DNA from: Chloroflexota bacterium
Lineage (GTDB): Bacteria; Chloroflexota; Anaerolineae; Anaerolineales; Villigracilaceae
Assembly: GCA_023459215.1 (NCBI GenBank)
Contig: JAEWVF010000050.1
Span: forward strand, 33,010 to 97,009
Length of the DNA stretch: 64,000 nt
Reading direction: 5' to 3'
Shown: one piece after another, positions 26,779-35,916 of the stretch
Layout of the letters: each line of letters begins with the position of its first letter
Numbering within the stretch: the stretch's first letter is position 1
Program-made: the position numbers and the translations under genes
Notes under the pieces: generated by a model
Told to the model about the DNA's origin: nothing
Seen by the model: the letters and a program-made list of their open reading frames with translations, nothing else
Databases searched by the model: none

Positions 26779-27447
26779 ATGGATAAAAAATCGATTGTTT
26801 TCTTTCTGATTGTCATCGTTGTTCTGGTCGGCGCAGCTTATTATCTGGTCACATCAGTACAACAAAGCGCTGAAAGCGCCATCAGCGGTGCGGTAGCCCC
26901 CTTCCAGCAAAGCAACGCCGCCCTGCAAACCCAGGTCTCGAACCTGATGAACCCCACCCCGACCATCATCCCCGACCCAGTAACGTACATTAATGAAGTC
27001 CGCGCCCTGGCCCGACTGGAGACAATCCAATACAGCGTCGAAAAGGTTATCACCGCCGAAATTGGACAGGGCAGTTTCGGCTTTCTCTTCGGGGACAAGC
27101 TTCTTTTCGTGGCCCACGGCATCGTCATCGCCGGCATCGATATGGAAAAAATTCAGCCAGGGGATATGCAATTGGTCAACGGGGCGCTCCAGGTACGCCT
27201 GCCCCCGGCGGAGATTTTCGTGGCAACCCTCAATAATGAAAAATCTTACGTTTATGACCGCGAAACCGGCATCCTGACGCAAAGTGTTCAGGATTTGGAA
27301 ACCCTGGCCCGCCAGGCTGCCGAGCGCGAAATCCTTAATGCAGCCAGCGAAGATGGCATCCTCGAACAAGCCCAAAGAAACGCGGAACTGTTCCTCTATA
27401 AATTCTTCCAGGCTCTTGGATACAAAGAAGTGGTTTTTGTGAAGTAG
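26779..27447 (+). CDS. Membrane-anchored DUF4230 protein
   Basis: A 222-residue protein with an N-terminal membrane helix (about 5-26) and an extracytoplasmic DUF4230 domain (about 60-215): LARLETIQYSVEKVITAEIGQG, FGDKLLFVAHGIVIAGIDMEKI, VRLPPAEIF, QAQRNAELFLYKFFQALGYKEV. The function of the family is unknown. ATG 26779 was preferred over a frame start at 26764 because the promoter lies between them. Confidence 0.85.
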   Translation: MDKKSIVFFLIVIVVLVGAAYYLVTSVQQSAESAISGAVAPFQQSNAALQTQVSNLMNPTPTIIPDPVTYINEVRALARLETIQYSVEKVITAEIGQGSFGFLFGDKLLFVAHGIVIAGIDMEKIQPGDMQLVNGALQVRLPPAEIFVATLNNEKSYVYDRETGILTQSVQDLETLARQAAEREILNAASEDGILEQAQRNAELFLYKFFQALGYKEVVFVK

Positions 27448-27469
27448 TAACCGCAACAACAAAATGACA

Positions 27470-27504
27470 AACCGCAGGGAAATCGCTATCCCTGCGGTTT
27501 TTTT
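27470..27504. terminator. Intrinsic terminator between convergent genes
   Basis: AACCGCAGGGA (27470-27480) pairs with TCCCTGCGGTT (27489-27499) and a T-run follows. It ends the DUF4230 transcript. It can also serve the lipoprotein on the opposite strand, although the A-run on its other side is short. Confidence 0.85.
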
Positions 27505-27524
27505 ATTCAAAAGTGCGTGGGGAG

Positions 27525-28361
27525 TTAAGGCCTGACCTCGAGAGTCTGGGTAACACAAGCCCCCTTCAAATTCTGCTCGGTGCAGGCCATAATCACCACC
27601 GTCAGGCGATGGTCGCGCGGGTCCTTGTTGAAGACAGGGCTGTCAAGATAACCAACCTGCCCAGCGGTCAGAGGGGCAATGTTCTTGGCGATAATACAGC
27701 CTTCGGTCAGATCGAACGCGTTCAGGCTTTGCTGTTGAATTTCGTTGGTTTTCGTATCGGTAACTTTAATATAAGCCGAGCGGAACTGGACATCGCCAAC
27801 ATTCGTAACAACAAACCGTGCAAAAAAGCCGCCTTTACAAGTATCAAACTTCTTGAACTCAACTTTAATCGCGGGGGACTGGGTTGGCGAGGGGGCCGGG
27901 GTCAGCGCAGGCAGACCGGATACATCTCCCGTCACCTCCATGTTTTGGGCCAGCAGCCAGCAGCCTTCATCCGGGTTATCGGGGTTGCGAATATACCAGT
28001 AATAATTTGGACCGAGGTCCGCGCCAATCACATCCACAATGGTGCCAGGGGCAATGACCGCCACCAGATCATAGTTCCCGGCTGGCCCGGTGCGGCAGTT
28101 GGTTTCGCGAAACACCTCGGCAGAAGGGATTTCCGGGGTCGGGGTTATGGATGGTTCTGGAGTGACCGTTTCGGTAGCAGTCGCGGCCGGGGTTTCAGTT
28201 GGGGCTTCAGTAGCCGTCAGCGTTGACTGGGGAGTTTCCGATGGCGGTACGAGCGTCTCCGTTTCAGTTGGGGCAACTGCGCCATTGACCGGCAAATTAC
28301 AAGCCGCCAGCCCCGCGCAAAGCATAAGGCAAAAAAATACTGGTAAGAATTTTTTAACCAT
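27525..28361 (-). CDS. Lipoprotein with SH3-like domain
   Basis: A 278-residue lipoprotein (AGLAAC lipobox, Cys21). A Thr/Pro/Glu spacer (about 25-75) is followed by a bacterial SH3-like segment (NCRTGPAGNYDLVAVIAPGTIVDVIG, YWYIRNPDNPDEGCWLL) and a C-terminal Ig-like domain (VEFKKFDTCKGGFFARFVVTNVGDVQFRS...). The ATG at 28361 has GAGGAG at 6 nt; the in-frame ATG at 28367 touches the GAGGAG and is unlikely. It is probably involved in cell-wall or surface binding. Confidence 0.8.
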   Translation of the reverse strand: MVKKFLPVFFCLMLCAGLAACNLPVNGAVAPTETETLVPPSETPQSTLTATEAPTETPAATATETVTPEPSITPTPEIPSAEVFRETNCRTGPAGNYDLVAVIAPGTIVDVIGADLGPNYYWYIRNPDNPDEGCWLLAQNMEVTGDVSGLPALTPAPSPTQSPAIKVEFKKFDTCKGGFFARFVVTNVGDVQFRSAYIKVTDTKTNEIQQQSLNAFDLTEGCIIAKNIAPLTAGQVGYLDSPVFNKDPRDHRLTVVIMACTEQNLKGACVTQTLEVRP

Positions 28362-28428
28362 GATCATCTCCTCATTATCCAATTCGGTATACACCATAAT
28401 CATACAATAAATTACCAAGTGAAACAAA

Positions 28429-28458
28429 ACAGGAGCAGGTTTAAAAACCTGCTCCTGT
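28429..28458 (-). terminator. Intrinsic terminator of rpoC
   Basis: A 12-bp stem, ACAGGAGCAGGT with ACCTGCTCCTGT, just after the rpoC stop on the minus strand. A TTTTGTTT tract follows in the direction of transcription. Confidence 0.85.
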
Positions 28459-28479
28459 AATTCTACAGAACGACTACCT

Positions 28480-31400
28480 TTAATCGCCGGCCAGGCTTTC
28501 TGGCATGTCATCGGGCAGTTGCGGCATGGCCGAGCTATCGGACAAAACTTTTTCCGTTTCGGTAAAGCGGCCATGGACAAAACCCGTACCAGCCGGGATC
28601 AGCTTACCAATAATCACGTTTTCCTTGAGACCGAAAAGCGGGTCTGTAGTCGATGCAATCGCAGCCCCGGCCAGAACCTTGATGGTGTGCTGGAAGGAGG
28701 AAGCCGACAGGAACGAGTCGGTTGAAAGCGAGGCCTTGGTCACACCCAACAAGATTTCGGAATAGCGCGCCGTTTGTTTGCTATCAGCCAAAAGCTGCTC
28801 ATTGATTTTCTTGATTTCCAGGTGGTCGATCACATCGCCAGGCAGGAAGCGGGTGTCGCCGGGTCGGGTGATTTGCACTTTGCTCAACATCTTGCGGATG
28901 ATGACTTCAAAGTGCTTATCATGGATGTTCTGACCCTGAGAGCGGTACACCTTCTGAACCTCGGTCATCAGGTACATCTGGCAGGCGTCCCGACCTTGCA
29001 ACTTCAGGATGCGATGCGGGTTGAGGGAACCTTCCGTAAGCGGCTGGCCAGCCTTGACATGCTCGCTGTCTTTGACCAGCAAACGCATCGTGGTCGGAAC
29101 CTCGTTCTCAACCTCTTCGCGCTGCTCGTAAGAAACAATCACCTGGCGACCCTCGATACGCGCCCGGCCACCGTGCTGGGCAGTAATTGACGCCTCGCCG
29201 AGTGTCGCAAGCACATCCCCTGCCTTGACTTCATCCTCATCCTTCGCCGAAATCTCCCATTCTGCCGGAATATCGTAACTATCCGATACCATTTCGGCAT
29301 GTTCGATGCGGACGAGTCGCAGGTCTGAGTATTTTTCAGACTGGATTACACGCACAACGCCATCGATCTCAGCGATGAACGCCTCGCCTTTGGGGGTCTT
29401 GCGGGCTTCGAAGAGTTCTTCCACGCGCGGGAGGCCGGTTGTAATATCGCCGCCGGCCGCCACACCACCGGTGTGGAAGGTGCGCAGGGTCAACTGGGTA
29501 CCCGGCTCACCAATCGATTGGGCCGCCACGATACCAACCGCCGAACCCATTTCGACCAGGGTACCGCGGCCCATATCCAGGCCATAACACTTTGCGCAGA
29601 TGCCGTGCGTGAGTTCGCAGGTCATTGGCGAACGGACTTTGATATCCGTCACCCCGGCAGCGGCGATTGTACGGGCATGTTCATGCCCGATGATTTCGTT
29701 CGCTTCCACCAAAATCTCACCGGTGTTGGGGTCAACCACCGGAGCCGCAGCCAAACGTCCATAAATACGGCTGCTGAGCGACTGACCGGCGACATCATCT
29801 GCTTTACGGATCCAGATGCCTTCGCTGGTAAAGCAATCGATTTCATTGATGATGATGTCTTGGGCGATATCCACCAAACGGCGGGTCAGGTAACCGGCAT
29901 CCGCAGTACGCAGGGCGGTATCCGCCAAACCTTTGCGCGCGCCGTGAGTCGAGATGAAGTACTCCAATGCCGTCAGCCCTTCGCGGAAATTCGAACGGAT
30001 CGGCAGCGGGATGATACGCCCGGAAGGATCAGCCATCAGACCGCGCATACCAGCCAACTGGGAGATCGGGCCAAAACCACCTTTGGTCGCGCCGGAGTTG
30101 GCCATCGTCGAAAGGTTGCCGCTCGGATCCATATTGGCTCGGACAGCCTTGGCAACATCGACTGTGGTTTTCTGCCAAATCTGGATGATGCGTTCATTCT
30201 GTTCCTGCTCTGTGAGCAGACCACGGCGGAAATCGCGCTGAACCAGTTCCACTTCCTTCAGCGAAACAGCGATGATTTCCTGCTTTTGGGCCGGCACGCT
30301 GATATCCGAAATCGCAATGGTAGTGCCGGAGCGCATGGCATATTCGAAGCCCAGGCGTTTGACCTCATCGGCGGTGCGAGTGGTTTTTTCCTGGCCGCAA
30401 ATTTCGTATACATCCGCAATCAGGTCCTTGACACCGCCTTTTTCGAGCAGTTCGTTCACAAAACGAACCTCGTGCGGCAAAACATCGTTGAAAATAACCC
30501 GGCCAACGGTTGTCGCGATGACCCGCTCGACCGGTTCCGGCAAGCGTGAGCCGTCATCGGCGTAATTGGTTTCAACCCGGACTTTGATGTTTGCATGGAT
30601 TTCAACCTGTTTCAGTTGATAAGCCATCAACACTTCATCCATAGTTCCAAACACACGCCCGTCGCCAACGTGAGCACGGCTGTCGGTCATGGTCAGGTAA
30701 TACACGCCCAAAACCATATCCTTGGACGGGGAAATAATCGGCTCGCCATCCGCCGGCTTGAGCAGGTTCTTTGAAGCCAGCATCAATTTGCGGGCTTCGT
30801 TGACCGCTTTCTGCGACAAAGGCACATGCACGGCCATCTGGTCGCCATCGAAGTCCGCGTTGAAAGCGGTGGTAACCAGCGGGTGCAACTGGATAGCCGA
30901 ACCTTCGATCAGGAGCGGCTCGAAAGCCTGGATACCAAGACGGTGCAGGGTCGGCGCGCGGTTGAGCAGCACCGGGCGATGCTTGATGACTTCTTCGAGC
31001 ACTTCCCAGACCTCGGGGCGATTGCGCTCGATCAAGCGGCGCGCGCCTTTGACGTTGGCCGCGTAATTGTGCTGTACCAGGCTGGCAATCACGAACGGGC
31101 GGAAGAGTTCCAGCGCCATTGCCTTGGGCAGACCGCACTGATAGAGTTTTAGTTGCGGGCCGACCACGATCACCGAACGGCCAGAGTAGTCGACGCGTTT
31201 CCCGAGCAGGTTGCGGCGGAAGCGGCCCTTCTTACCCTTAAGCATATCGCTGAGCGATTTGAGTTCACGACGGCCACGGCGGGATAGCGCCTTGCCGCGC
31301 TGCGAGTTATCAATCAGACTGTCGACCGCTTCCTGCAACATACGCTTCTCGTTGCGGACGATAACGTCCGGCGCGCCCAATTCGAGCAGGCGCTTGAGGC

Positions 31401-32793
31401 GGTTGTTGCGGTTGATAACGCGGCGATACAGGTCGTTCAAGTCGGAGGTGGCAAAGCGGCCGCCGTCCAACTGCACCATTGGGCGCAAGTCGGGCGGGAT
31501 TACCGGCAGGATGGTCATCACCATCCACTCGGGGCGGTTGCCGGAGCGGCGGAAGGCTTCCACAACCTTCAAGCGGGTGGTGGCTTTCTTGCGCTTCTGC
31601 TTCGACTTGGTGGTTTTAACTTCTTTCCAGAGTTCTTCCGAGAGCTTGTCCAGGTCGAGGCGCTTCATGATGTCATAGAAAGCCTCGGCGCCCATATCGG
31701 CGCGGAAAACCTGGCCCCAGCGTGACTTAAGTTCGCGGTAACGAGTTTCGCTCAGGAAAGTGAACGGGCGCAATTCCATCAATTCTTCACGGACGCGGCT
31801 ATTCTGTCCCTGGCTGGCGCTGGACTGGTCCTCGAGCTGGTTACGCAGGGCTTCCATAGCGTCCGCAGCTTCGGCCTTGATTCGCTCGATCTCGAGCTTA
31901 ATGTGCTCAAGCTCGCGCGATTTCTGGTCTTTCAATTCATTTTCAAGAGCTTCAAGGCGCTCTTTGACGTTTTTCTGAACCTTGCTGATATGGCCGGCAG
32001 TAACAACATCCCCGGCAGCGACAATCTGTTCGCCGGTGGCCTGGAAGTAAATCGCCTTGGCTGCGGCAACACCCATCTTTTCCTGCAAATCGGCCTCGAG
32101 GCGCTGGCCTTCTTGAATGACAGGCTCAATCTGCGCTGCAATTTGCTCATCGTAGGAACGTTCGAGGTCGGCCTTGCGCTGATTAAGCTCAGCAACATTC
32201 TGGTCGCGGCCCAGTTTGACTTCGGCAATTTTCGAGTTGATGACACCAGCTTGCTCGCGTTCAGAAACAGAAATTTCATCTTCGAGGCGCTTCAGTGCCT
32301 TGCTGCGGGCATCTTCATCAACATACGTAACAATATACTGCGCGAAATAAAGCACACGATCCAGGTTACGGCGCGAAATATCAAGCAAAAGGCCCAGGTA
32401 AGATGGGATACGGCGCGTATACCAGATGTGGGCGATTGGGGTGGCCAGCGAGATATGCCCCATGCGTTCACGGCGCACCGCTGCGCGGGTCACTTCAACG
32501 CCGCATTTATCACAAACAATACCCTTGTAACGAGGGTTCTTGTACTTTCCGCAGTAACACTGCCAATCACGGGTCGGGCCGAAGATGGCTTCACAAAACA
32601 AACCATCCTTTTCCGGGCGCAAGCGCCGGTAGTTGATTGTCTCGGGCTTCAAAACTTCACCGTAAGACCAACTACGAATGGTTTCGGGTGAAGCGAGGCT
32701 GATGCGGAGCGCGGTTAAGCCTTTGGTTTCCACTGTCACGTCCTCCTGTGGGGATTCTGGAACGATGTTAATGCCCAATCTCGTTGCAAGCAT
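28480..32793 (-). CDS. rpoC: RNA polymerase beta' subunit
   Basis: Catalytic large subunit of RNA polymerase, 1437 residues. The zinc ribbon CYCGKYKNPRYKGIVCDKCG lies near residues 78-97. The active-site motif NADFDGDQMAVH coordinates Mg2+ (near residue 648). Trigger-loop and bridge-helix regions follow, including GEPGTQLTLRTFHTGG near 1100. A Glu/Lys-rich coiled-coil insertion fills about residues 165-330 in the N-terminal clamp region. rpoB is not upstream: the gene has its own promoter (TTGACT/TATAAT) and a leader of about 75 nt with a hairpin, but no clear Shine-Dalgarno sequence. Confidence 0.98.
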   Translation of the reverse strand: MLATRLGINIVPESPQEDVTVETKGLTALRISLASPETIRSWSYGEVLKPETINYRRLRPEKDGLFCEAIFGPTRDWQCYCGKYKNPRYKGIVCDKCGVEVTRAAVRRERMGHISLATPIAHIWYTRRIPSYLGLLLDISRRNLDRVLYFAQYIVTYVDEDARSKALKRLEDEISVSEREQAGVINSKIAEVKLGRDQNVAELNQRKADLERSYDEQIAAQIEPVIQEGQRLEADLQEKMGVAAAKAIYFQATGEQIVAAGDVVTAGHISKVQKNVKERLEALENELKDQKSRELEHIKLEIERIKAEAADAMEALRNQLEDQSSASQGQNSRVREELMELRPFTFLSETRYRELKSRWGQVFRADMGAEAFYDIMKRLDLDKLSEELWKEVKTTKSKQKRKKATTRLKVVEAFRRSGNRPEWMVMTILPVIPPDLRPMVQLDGGRFATSDLNDLYRRVINRNNRLKRLLELGAPDVIVRNEKRMLQEAVDSLIDNSQRGKALSRRGRRELKSLSDMLKGKKGRFRRNLLGKRVDYSGRSVIVVGPQLKLYQCGLPKAMALELFRPFVIASLVQHNYAANVKGARRLIERNRPEVWEVLEEVIKHRPVLLNRAPTLHRLGIQAFEPLLIEGSAIQLHPLVTTAFNADFDGDQMAVHVPLSQKAVNEARKLMLASKNLLKPADGEPIISPSKDMVLGVYYLTMTDSRAHVGDGRVFGTMDEVLMAYQLKQVEIHANIKVRVETNYADDGSRLPEPVERVIATTVGRVIFNDVLPHEVRFVNELLEKGGVKDLIADVYEICGQEKTTRTADEVKRLGFEYAMRSGTTIAISDISVPAQKQEIIAVSLKEVELVQRDFRRGLLTEQEQNERIIQIWQKTTVDVAKAVRANMDPSGNLSTMANSGATKGGFGPISQLAGMRGLMADPSGRIIPLPIRSNFREGLTALEYFISTHGARKGLADTALRTADAGYLTRRLVDIAQDIIINEIDCFTSEGIWIRKADDVAGQSLSSRIYGRLAAAPVVDPNTGEILVEANEIIGHEHARTIAAAGVTDIKVRSPMTCELTHGICAKCYGLDMGRGTLVEMGSAVGIVAAQSIGEPGTQLTLRTFHTGGVAAGGDITTGLPRVEELFEARKTPKGEAFIAEIDGVVRVIQSEKYSDLRLVRIEHAEMVSDSYDIPAEWEISAKDEDEVKAGDVLATLGEASITAQHGGRARIEGRQVIVSYEQREEVENEVPTTMRLLVKDSEHVKAGQPLTEGSLNPHRILKLQGRDACQMYLMTEVQKVYRSQGQNIHDKHFEVIIRKMLSKVQITRPGDTRFLPGDVIDHLEIKKINEQLLADSKQTARYSEILLGVTKASLSTDSFLSASSFQHTIKVLAGAAIASTTDPLFGLKENVIIGKLIPAGTGFVHGRFTETEKVLSDSSAMPQLPDDMPESLAGD

Positions 32794-32811
32794 AACTTAC
32801 AGACGAATAAA

Positions 32812-32843
32812 TGCAAGCGCTAGAGTTTTCTCCGGCGCTTGCA
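32812..32843 (-). other. Hairpin in the rpoC leader
   Basis: TGCAAGCGC and GCGCTTGCA form a 9-bp stem with a 14-nt loop in the 5' untranslated region of rpoC. It is a possible attenuator or stability element. Confidence 0.5.
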
Positions 32844-32882
32844 CCTATAGGCTAGATTTTAATATTTTTCATCAATCGAATG

Positions 32883-32923
32883 ATTATACCGAAGAATCGC
32901 TGCTATAGTCAAGAGCGATTCTT
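32883..32923 (-). promoter_or_regulatory. rpoC promoter with inverted-repeat operator
   Basis: On the minus strand, TTGACT (32907-32912) and TATAAT (32883-32888) are 18 bp apart. A 9-bp perfect inverted repeat, AAGAATCGC ... GCGATTCTT (32892-32900 and 32915-32923), surrounds the -35 box and looks like a repressor or activator site. Confidence 0.7.
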
Positions 32924-32954
32924 GGAAAAACACTACTCCCCTCAATGCGGTAGG

Positions 32955-34727
32955 CTAAGGAAACCATGCCTGAAGTTGATTATAAAGCATAGGGTTAGCA
33001 TTTTCAAAATGGTTGGTCGCCCCGGTCAAGCCCACCAACAGCGCAAATATGACCGTTAGAATGGAGCAAACCATCCAGCCAGCAATAAAGAACAATTTTT
33101 GATAGGGATGCCTAGCAAAGTGGTCAAACTGGCGGCTAAAAAAAACGGCAGACAGCAAAATTAACGATGGCGTTACATCAAAAAGATAACGTAAGGATGA
33201 TGAAATAAAAAATAACAAAACAATAAACTGTATTGCAACAAAAACCAACAAACCAGAAAACAACCACAAGTTCGAATTAAGTTTAAGGGGCTTTGGTTTC
33301 CCAATCACAGAAATCTCACCGTCAACCCAATTCCACAAAATCCATATCAGCAATAATCCGGCAGCCCCCAATAATGGAACAACAAACAGAATGCCAGCCG
33401 TTGGCTCGGTATAGTAATAGTATTCAGGCAAGCGGATAAAGGATGGCCACATGGCTTCTTTTATCCAGGGAATCTTTATGTAAGGGAAATCGGTTAAAAA
33501 AACCGGCAACCGGAAAATATAAGTAAACAGATTCGGGGGAATGTAGGCCAAGGATGTTACATGTTCGTAATTGGCAGGCAAAGCAGGGCCTGTCAACTGG
33601 TAACGATGCCCAAATTCAAACATGGAACCAAATCGGGCATAATTATATCCCAGCAAAATCCCGATGGAGGCCGCCAAAGGCAAGCCCATCGCAACAAGGG
33701 GGGGAAACAACTCCCGAAGTTGCTGCCGATGCAGCAGCATCAAATAACCAGCCGTGAGTAAAGCTATTGCGCCAGTTGACACCAGCAGATTTGTGCGTGT
33801 TCCGCCTGCCAAACCCAACATCAAACCGGCCAGAGCAAGGTAACGCTTTGAAACGGTGTTGCCGCTTAACGCAAGATATCCAAAATACAAGCCAGCCATT
33901 GAAAAGGCCTGCCCTCCCGCAATGGATGCCTCATAAACCGAGGGACGGGTAAGCAGCCAAATACCCGGCACATTAAATATCAGCCCAAGCGCCGTGAACC
34001 AAAATAGCCAAACGGGCAAATTATTGTTTTGACAAAACTTTTGTAGAAGTAAAACACCAAATAAAGCTGTAACAAGGAGAAAAACCAACACCAGGCCTGC
34101 GTCTGTCACCGGAATAGCGAAAACAGATTCAAGTACTGCGCCTATCAGCCCTGGCATCAAACCCCAATAGAGATAGTATTTACCTTGATAAAGCGATGCA
34201 TCCCACAGATGAGGAATATTTTCGCGATTACGGTAATCATATGGGTTCTCCAACGCCAACAACTCAGGAGAAGGCTCTAACAAAAGATGAAGTTGTCCTT
34301 GTTGAAAGGCCTGAGCCAGTAAATGATAATAATTCCTACCGGATGGCCATTGAAAAAATTGTCCTGCGGTCAAAATCCAGATATACAATACAACAGTGGG
34401 AATAGCCAGAATAAACAACCTGCTCACAGCTCGAAAATGCATCCCCGCTTCAGGAAAACGCCAATGGAAGAACCGCGGGAAAGACAAGGTGCAGAAAAAA
34501 CTTTCCACCGGTAACAGCATTTGGCCAAATCGCCCAATAAACCAGGGAAAAAACCAGTAGGAAACAGCAAACAGGATTAGAACGAGACCCACGCCAATCA
34601 TCTGAAAGCGGCGTAGGCCCCAAGTAACGTTATTATCCAGCCCTAACTGGAACGCAAATACGGATGCAGTAATTAAACCAGTACCAATCAAGATTAGAAA
34701 AAGTCGCAGGATAATTTTTCTATTCAT
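32955..34727 (-). CDS. Polytopic membrane protein, GT-C glycosyltransferase-like
   Basis: About 590 residues with at least twelve hydrophobic segments. A large outside loop after the third or fourth segment (GRNYYHLLAQAFQQGQLHLLLEPSPELLALENPYDYRNR) resembles the first loop of GT-C lipid-linked sugar transferases, though no named family is certain. ATG 34727 (MNRKIILRLF) was chosen because an earlier start would overlap the NeuB gene. It is the last gene of the polysaccharide locus, and its DNA is clearly AT-richer than its neighbours. It probably transfers a sugar from a polyprenyl carrier at the outer face of the membrane. Confidence 0.65.
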   Translation of the reverse strand: MNRKIILRLFLILIGTGLITASVFAFQLGLDNNVTWGLRRFQMIGVGLVLILFAVSYWFFPWFIGRFGQMLLPVESFFCTLSFPRFFHWRFPEAGMHFRAVSRLFILAIPTVVLYIWILTAGQFFQWPSGRNYYHLLAQAFQQGQLHLLLEPSPELLALENPYDYRNRENIPHLWDASLYQGKYYLYWGLMPGLIGAVLESVFAIPVTDAGLVLVFLLVTALFGVLLLQKFCQNNNLPVWLFWFTALGLIFNVPGIWLLTRPSVYEASIAGGQAFSMAGLYFGYLALSGNTVSKRYLALAGLMLGLAGGTRTNLLVSTGAIALLTAGYLMLLHRQQLRELFPPLVAMGLPLAASIGILLGYNYARFGSMFEFGHRYQLTGPALPANYEHVTSLAYIPPNLFTYIFRLPVFLTDFPYIKIPWIKEAMWPSFIRLPEYYYYTEPTAGILFVVPLLGAAGLLLIWILWNWVDGEISVIGKPKPLKLNSNLWLFSGLLVFVAIQFIVLLFFISSSLRYLFDVTPSLILLSAVFFSRQFDHFARHPYQKLFFIAGWMVCSILTVIFALLVGLTGATNHFENANPMLYNQLQAWFP

Positions 34728-34738
34728 ACACAAAAAAA

Positions 34739-35809
34739 CTACGCGCCCAAATCTGTCCAACGGAGTTCCTTGCCCATCGGCATATCGGCAATCGCTTTGG
34801 TGCCAATCACGTTCTGGATCTGGTCGGGCTTGATCGCACCGGGAGTGGCCGGGCGCAGGACATCGATCATCTCGCGGGTAAAGACTTCGCCAGCCTTGAT
34901 GTCGCGAGCGGCGCGCAAGCAGCGGCGTTGGACAATGGCGGTCTGGATTTCGTTTTCGGCGATGAATTTATCAGCCGAGCCTAAAGCGCGTTCGAGCAGG
35001 CGCGTTTCTTCGACCATGCGCGCCCATTTATCGGGATCCATCGCAAATTTGTGGTCGGGGCCTTCGCGGTTGTTACTGTCGGTAAAGTGGCGCTCGATGA
35101 CGCGCGCGCCCAACGTTACGGCTCCGACCACCGGGGCGACCGCGTGGGTATGGTCGGAAAGCCCCAGGATCACATCCGGGAACATGCTGGCGTAGGTTTT
35201 GAGCACGTTCAAGTGCAGGTGGTCGTAATTGTCGGGGCTGGCGGTGTAGTTGGTATTGCACTGCATCAGCACCAGTTGTTTGTTAATCTTCAAAATCGCA
35301 TGAACCGCCTTCTGCACCTCGCCAATCGTCGAAGCGCCGGTGGCGATGAAAAACGGCTTGCCCTTGCTTGCCATGCGCTCCAGGGCCTCGATCCAATCGA
35401 TTTCACCGGAGCCGGCCTTGTAAACCGGCACATACTGGTCGAGAAAATCAATCGCAGTGAAATCGTAAGGCGATGAAAAGTAATCAATCCCGACTTCGTT
35501 GCACTCTTCCACCAGGGTCATCGACCATTCGAAGGGAATCGAAGCCGCGCGGTAGACTTCGACCACCGATTTTTTCCAGGTGGCCTGGTGTGAAATCTGT
35601 CCGCCGCTCATGGCCTTGAAGCCGTAATCAGAGACGATTTTGGGCGCATCGAAATTCTGGAACTTAGCCGCATCTGCCCCGGCCTCTTTGGCCAGGCGGA
35701 TGAGCATTTTGGCGCGTTCAAGATCGCCGTCGTGGTTGGCGGCAATGTCGGCGATGAAATAGGTTGGGTGGTTGGGGCCGATGGTGCGAGAGCCGATTTT
35801 GATTTCCAT
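34739..35809 (-). CDS. N-acetylneuraminate synthase family protein (NeuB/PseI type)
   Basis: PEP-dependent condensing enzyme making a nonulosonic acid from a hexose and phosphoenolpyruvate. It has 356 residues: a TIM-barrel domain (YFIADIAANHDGDLERAKMLI, DAAKFQNF, LVLMQCNTNYTASP, LSDHTHAV, ERHFTDSNN..GPDHKFAMDP) and a C-terminal SAF/antifreeze-like domain (about 290-350, RAARDIKAGEVFTREMI). With PseB upstream it suggests a pseudaminic- or legionaminic-acid-like sugar; which one is not decidable here. Confidence 0.9.
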   Translation of the reverse strand: MEIKIGSRTIGPNHPTYFIADIAANHDGDLERAKMLIRLAKEAGADAAKFQNFDAPKIVSDYGFKAMSGGQISHQATWKKSVVEVYRAASIPFEWSMTLVEECNEVGIDYFSSPYDFTAIDFLDQYVPVYKAGSGEIDWIEALERMASKGKPFFIATGASTIGEVQKAVHAILKINKQLVLMQCNTNYTASPDNYDHLHLNVLKTYASMFPDVILGLSDHTHAVAPVVGAVTLGARVIERHFTDSNNREGPDHKFAMDPDKWARMVEETRLLERALGSADKFIAENEIQTAIVQRRCLRAARDIKAGEVFTREMIDVLRPATPGAIKPDQIQNVIGTKAIADMPMGKELRWTDLGA

Positions 35810-35826
35810 AAGTTCCTCCGTTTTTT

Positions 35827-35915
35827 ATCTGTCATTGCGAGGCGGCGTATTCCGCGAAGCAATCTCCAGTTAAACGGGAGACCGCCACGCGCCACAGAAC
35901 GGCGCTCGCGGTGAC
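35827..35915. repeat. GTCATTGCGAG palindromic repeat
   Basis: Begins CTGTCATTGCGAGG, continues GCGAAGCAATCTCC and ends GCTCGCGGTGACATCA, giving a long imperfect hairpin. It belongs to the same broad repeat type as 55494-55572 and 25290-25380. It fills the gap between the NeuB and reductase genes. Confidence 0.6.
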
Positions 35916-35916
35916 A

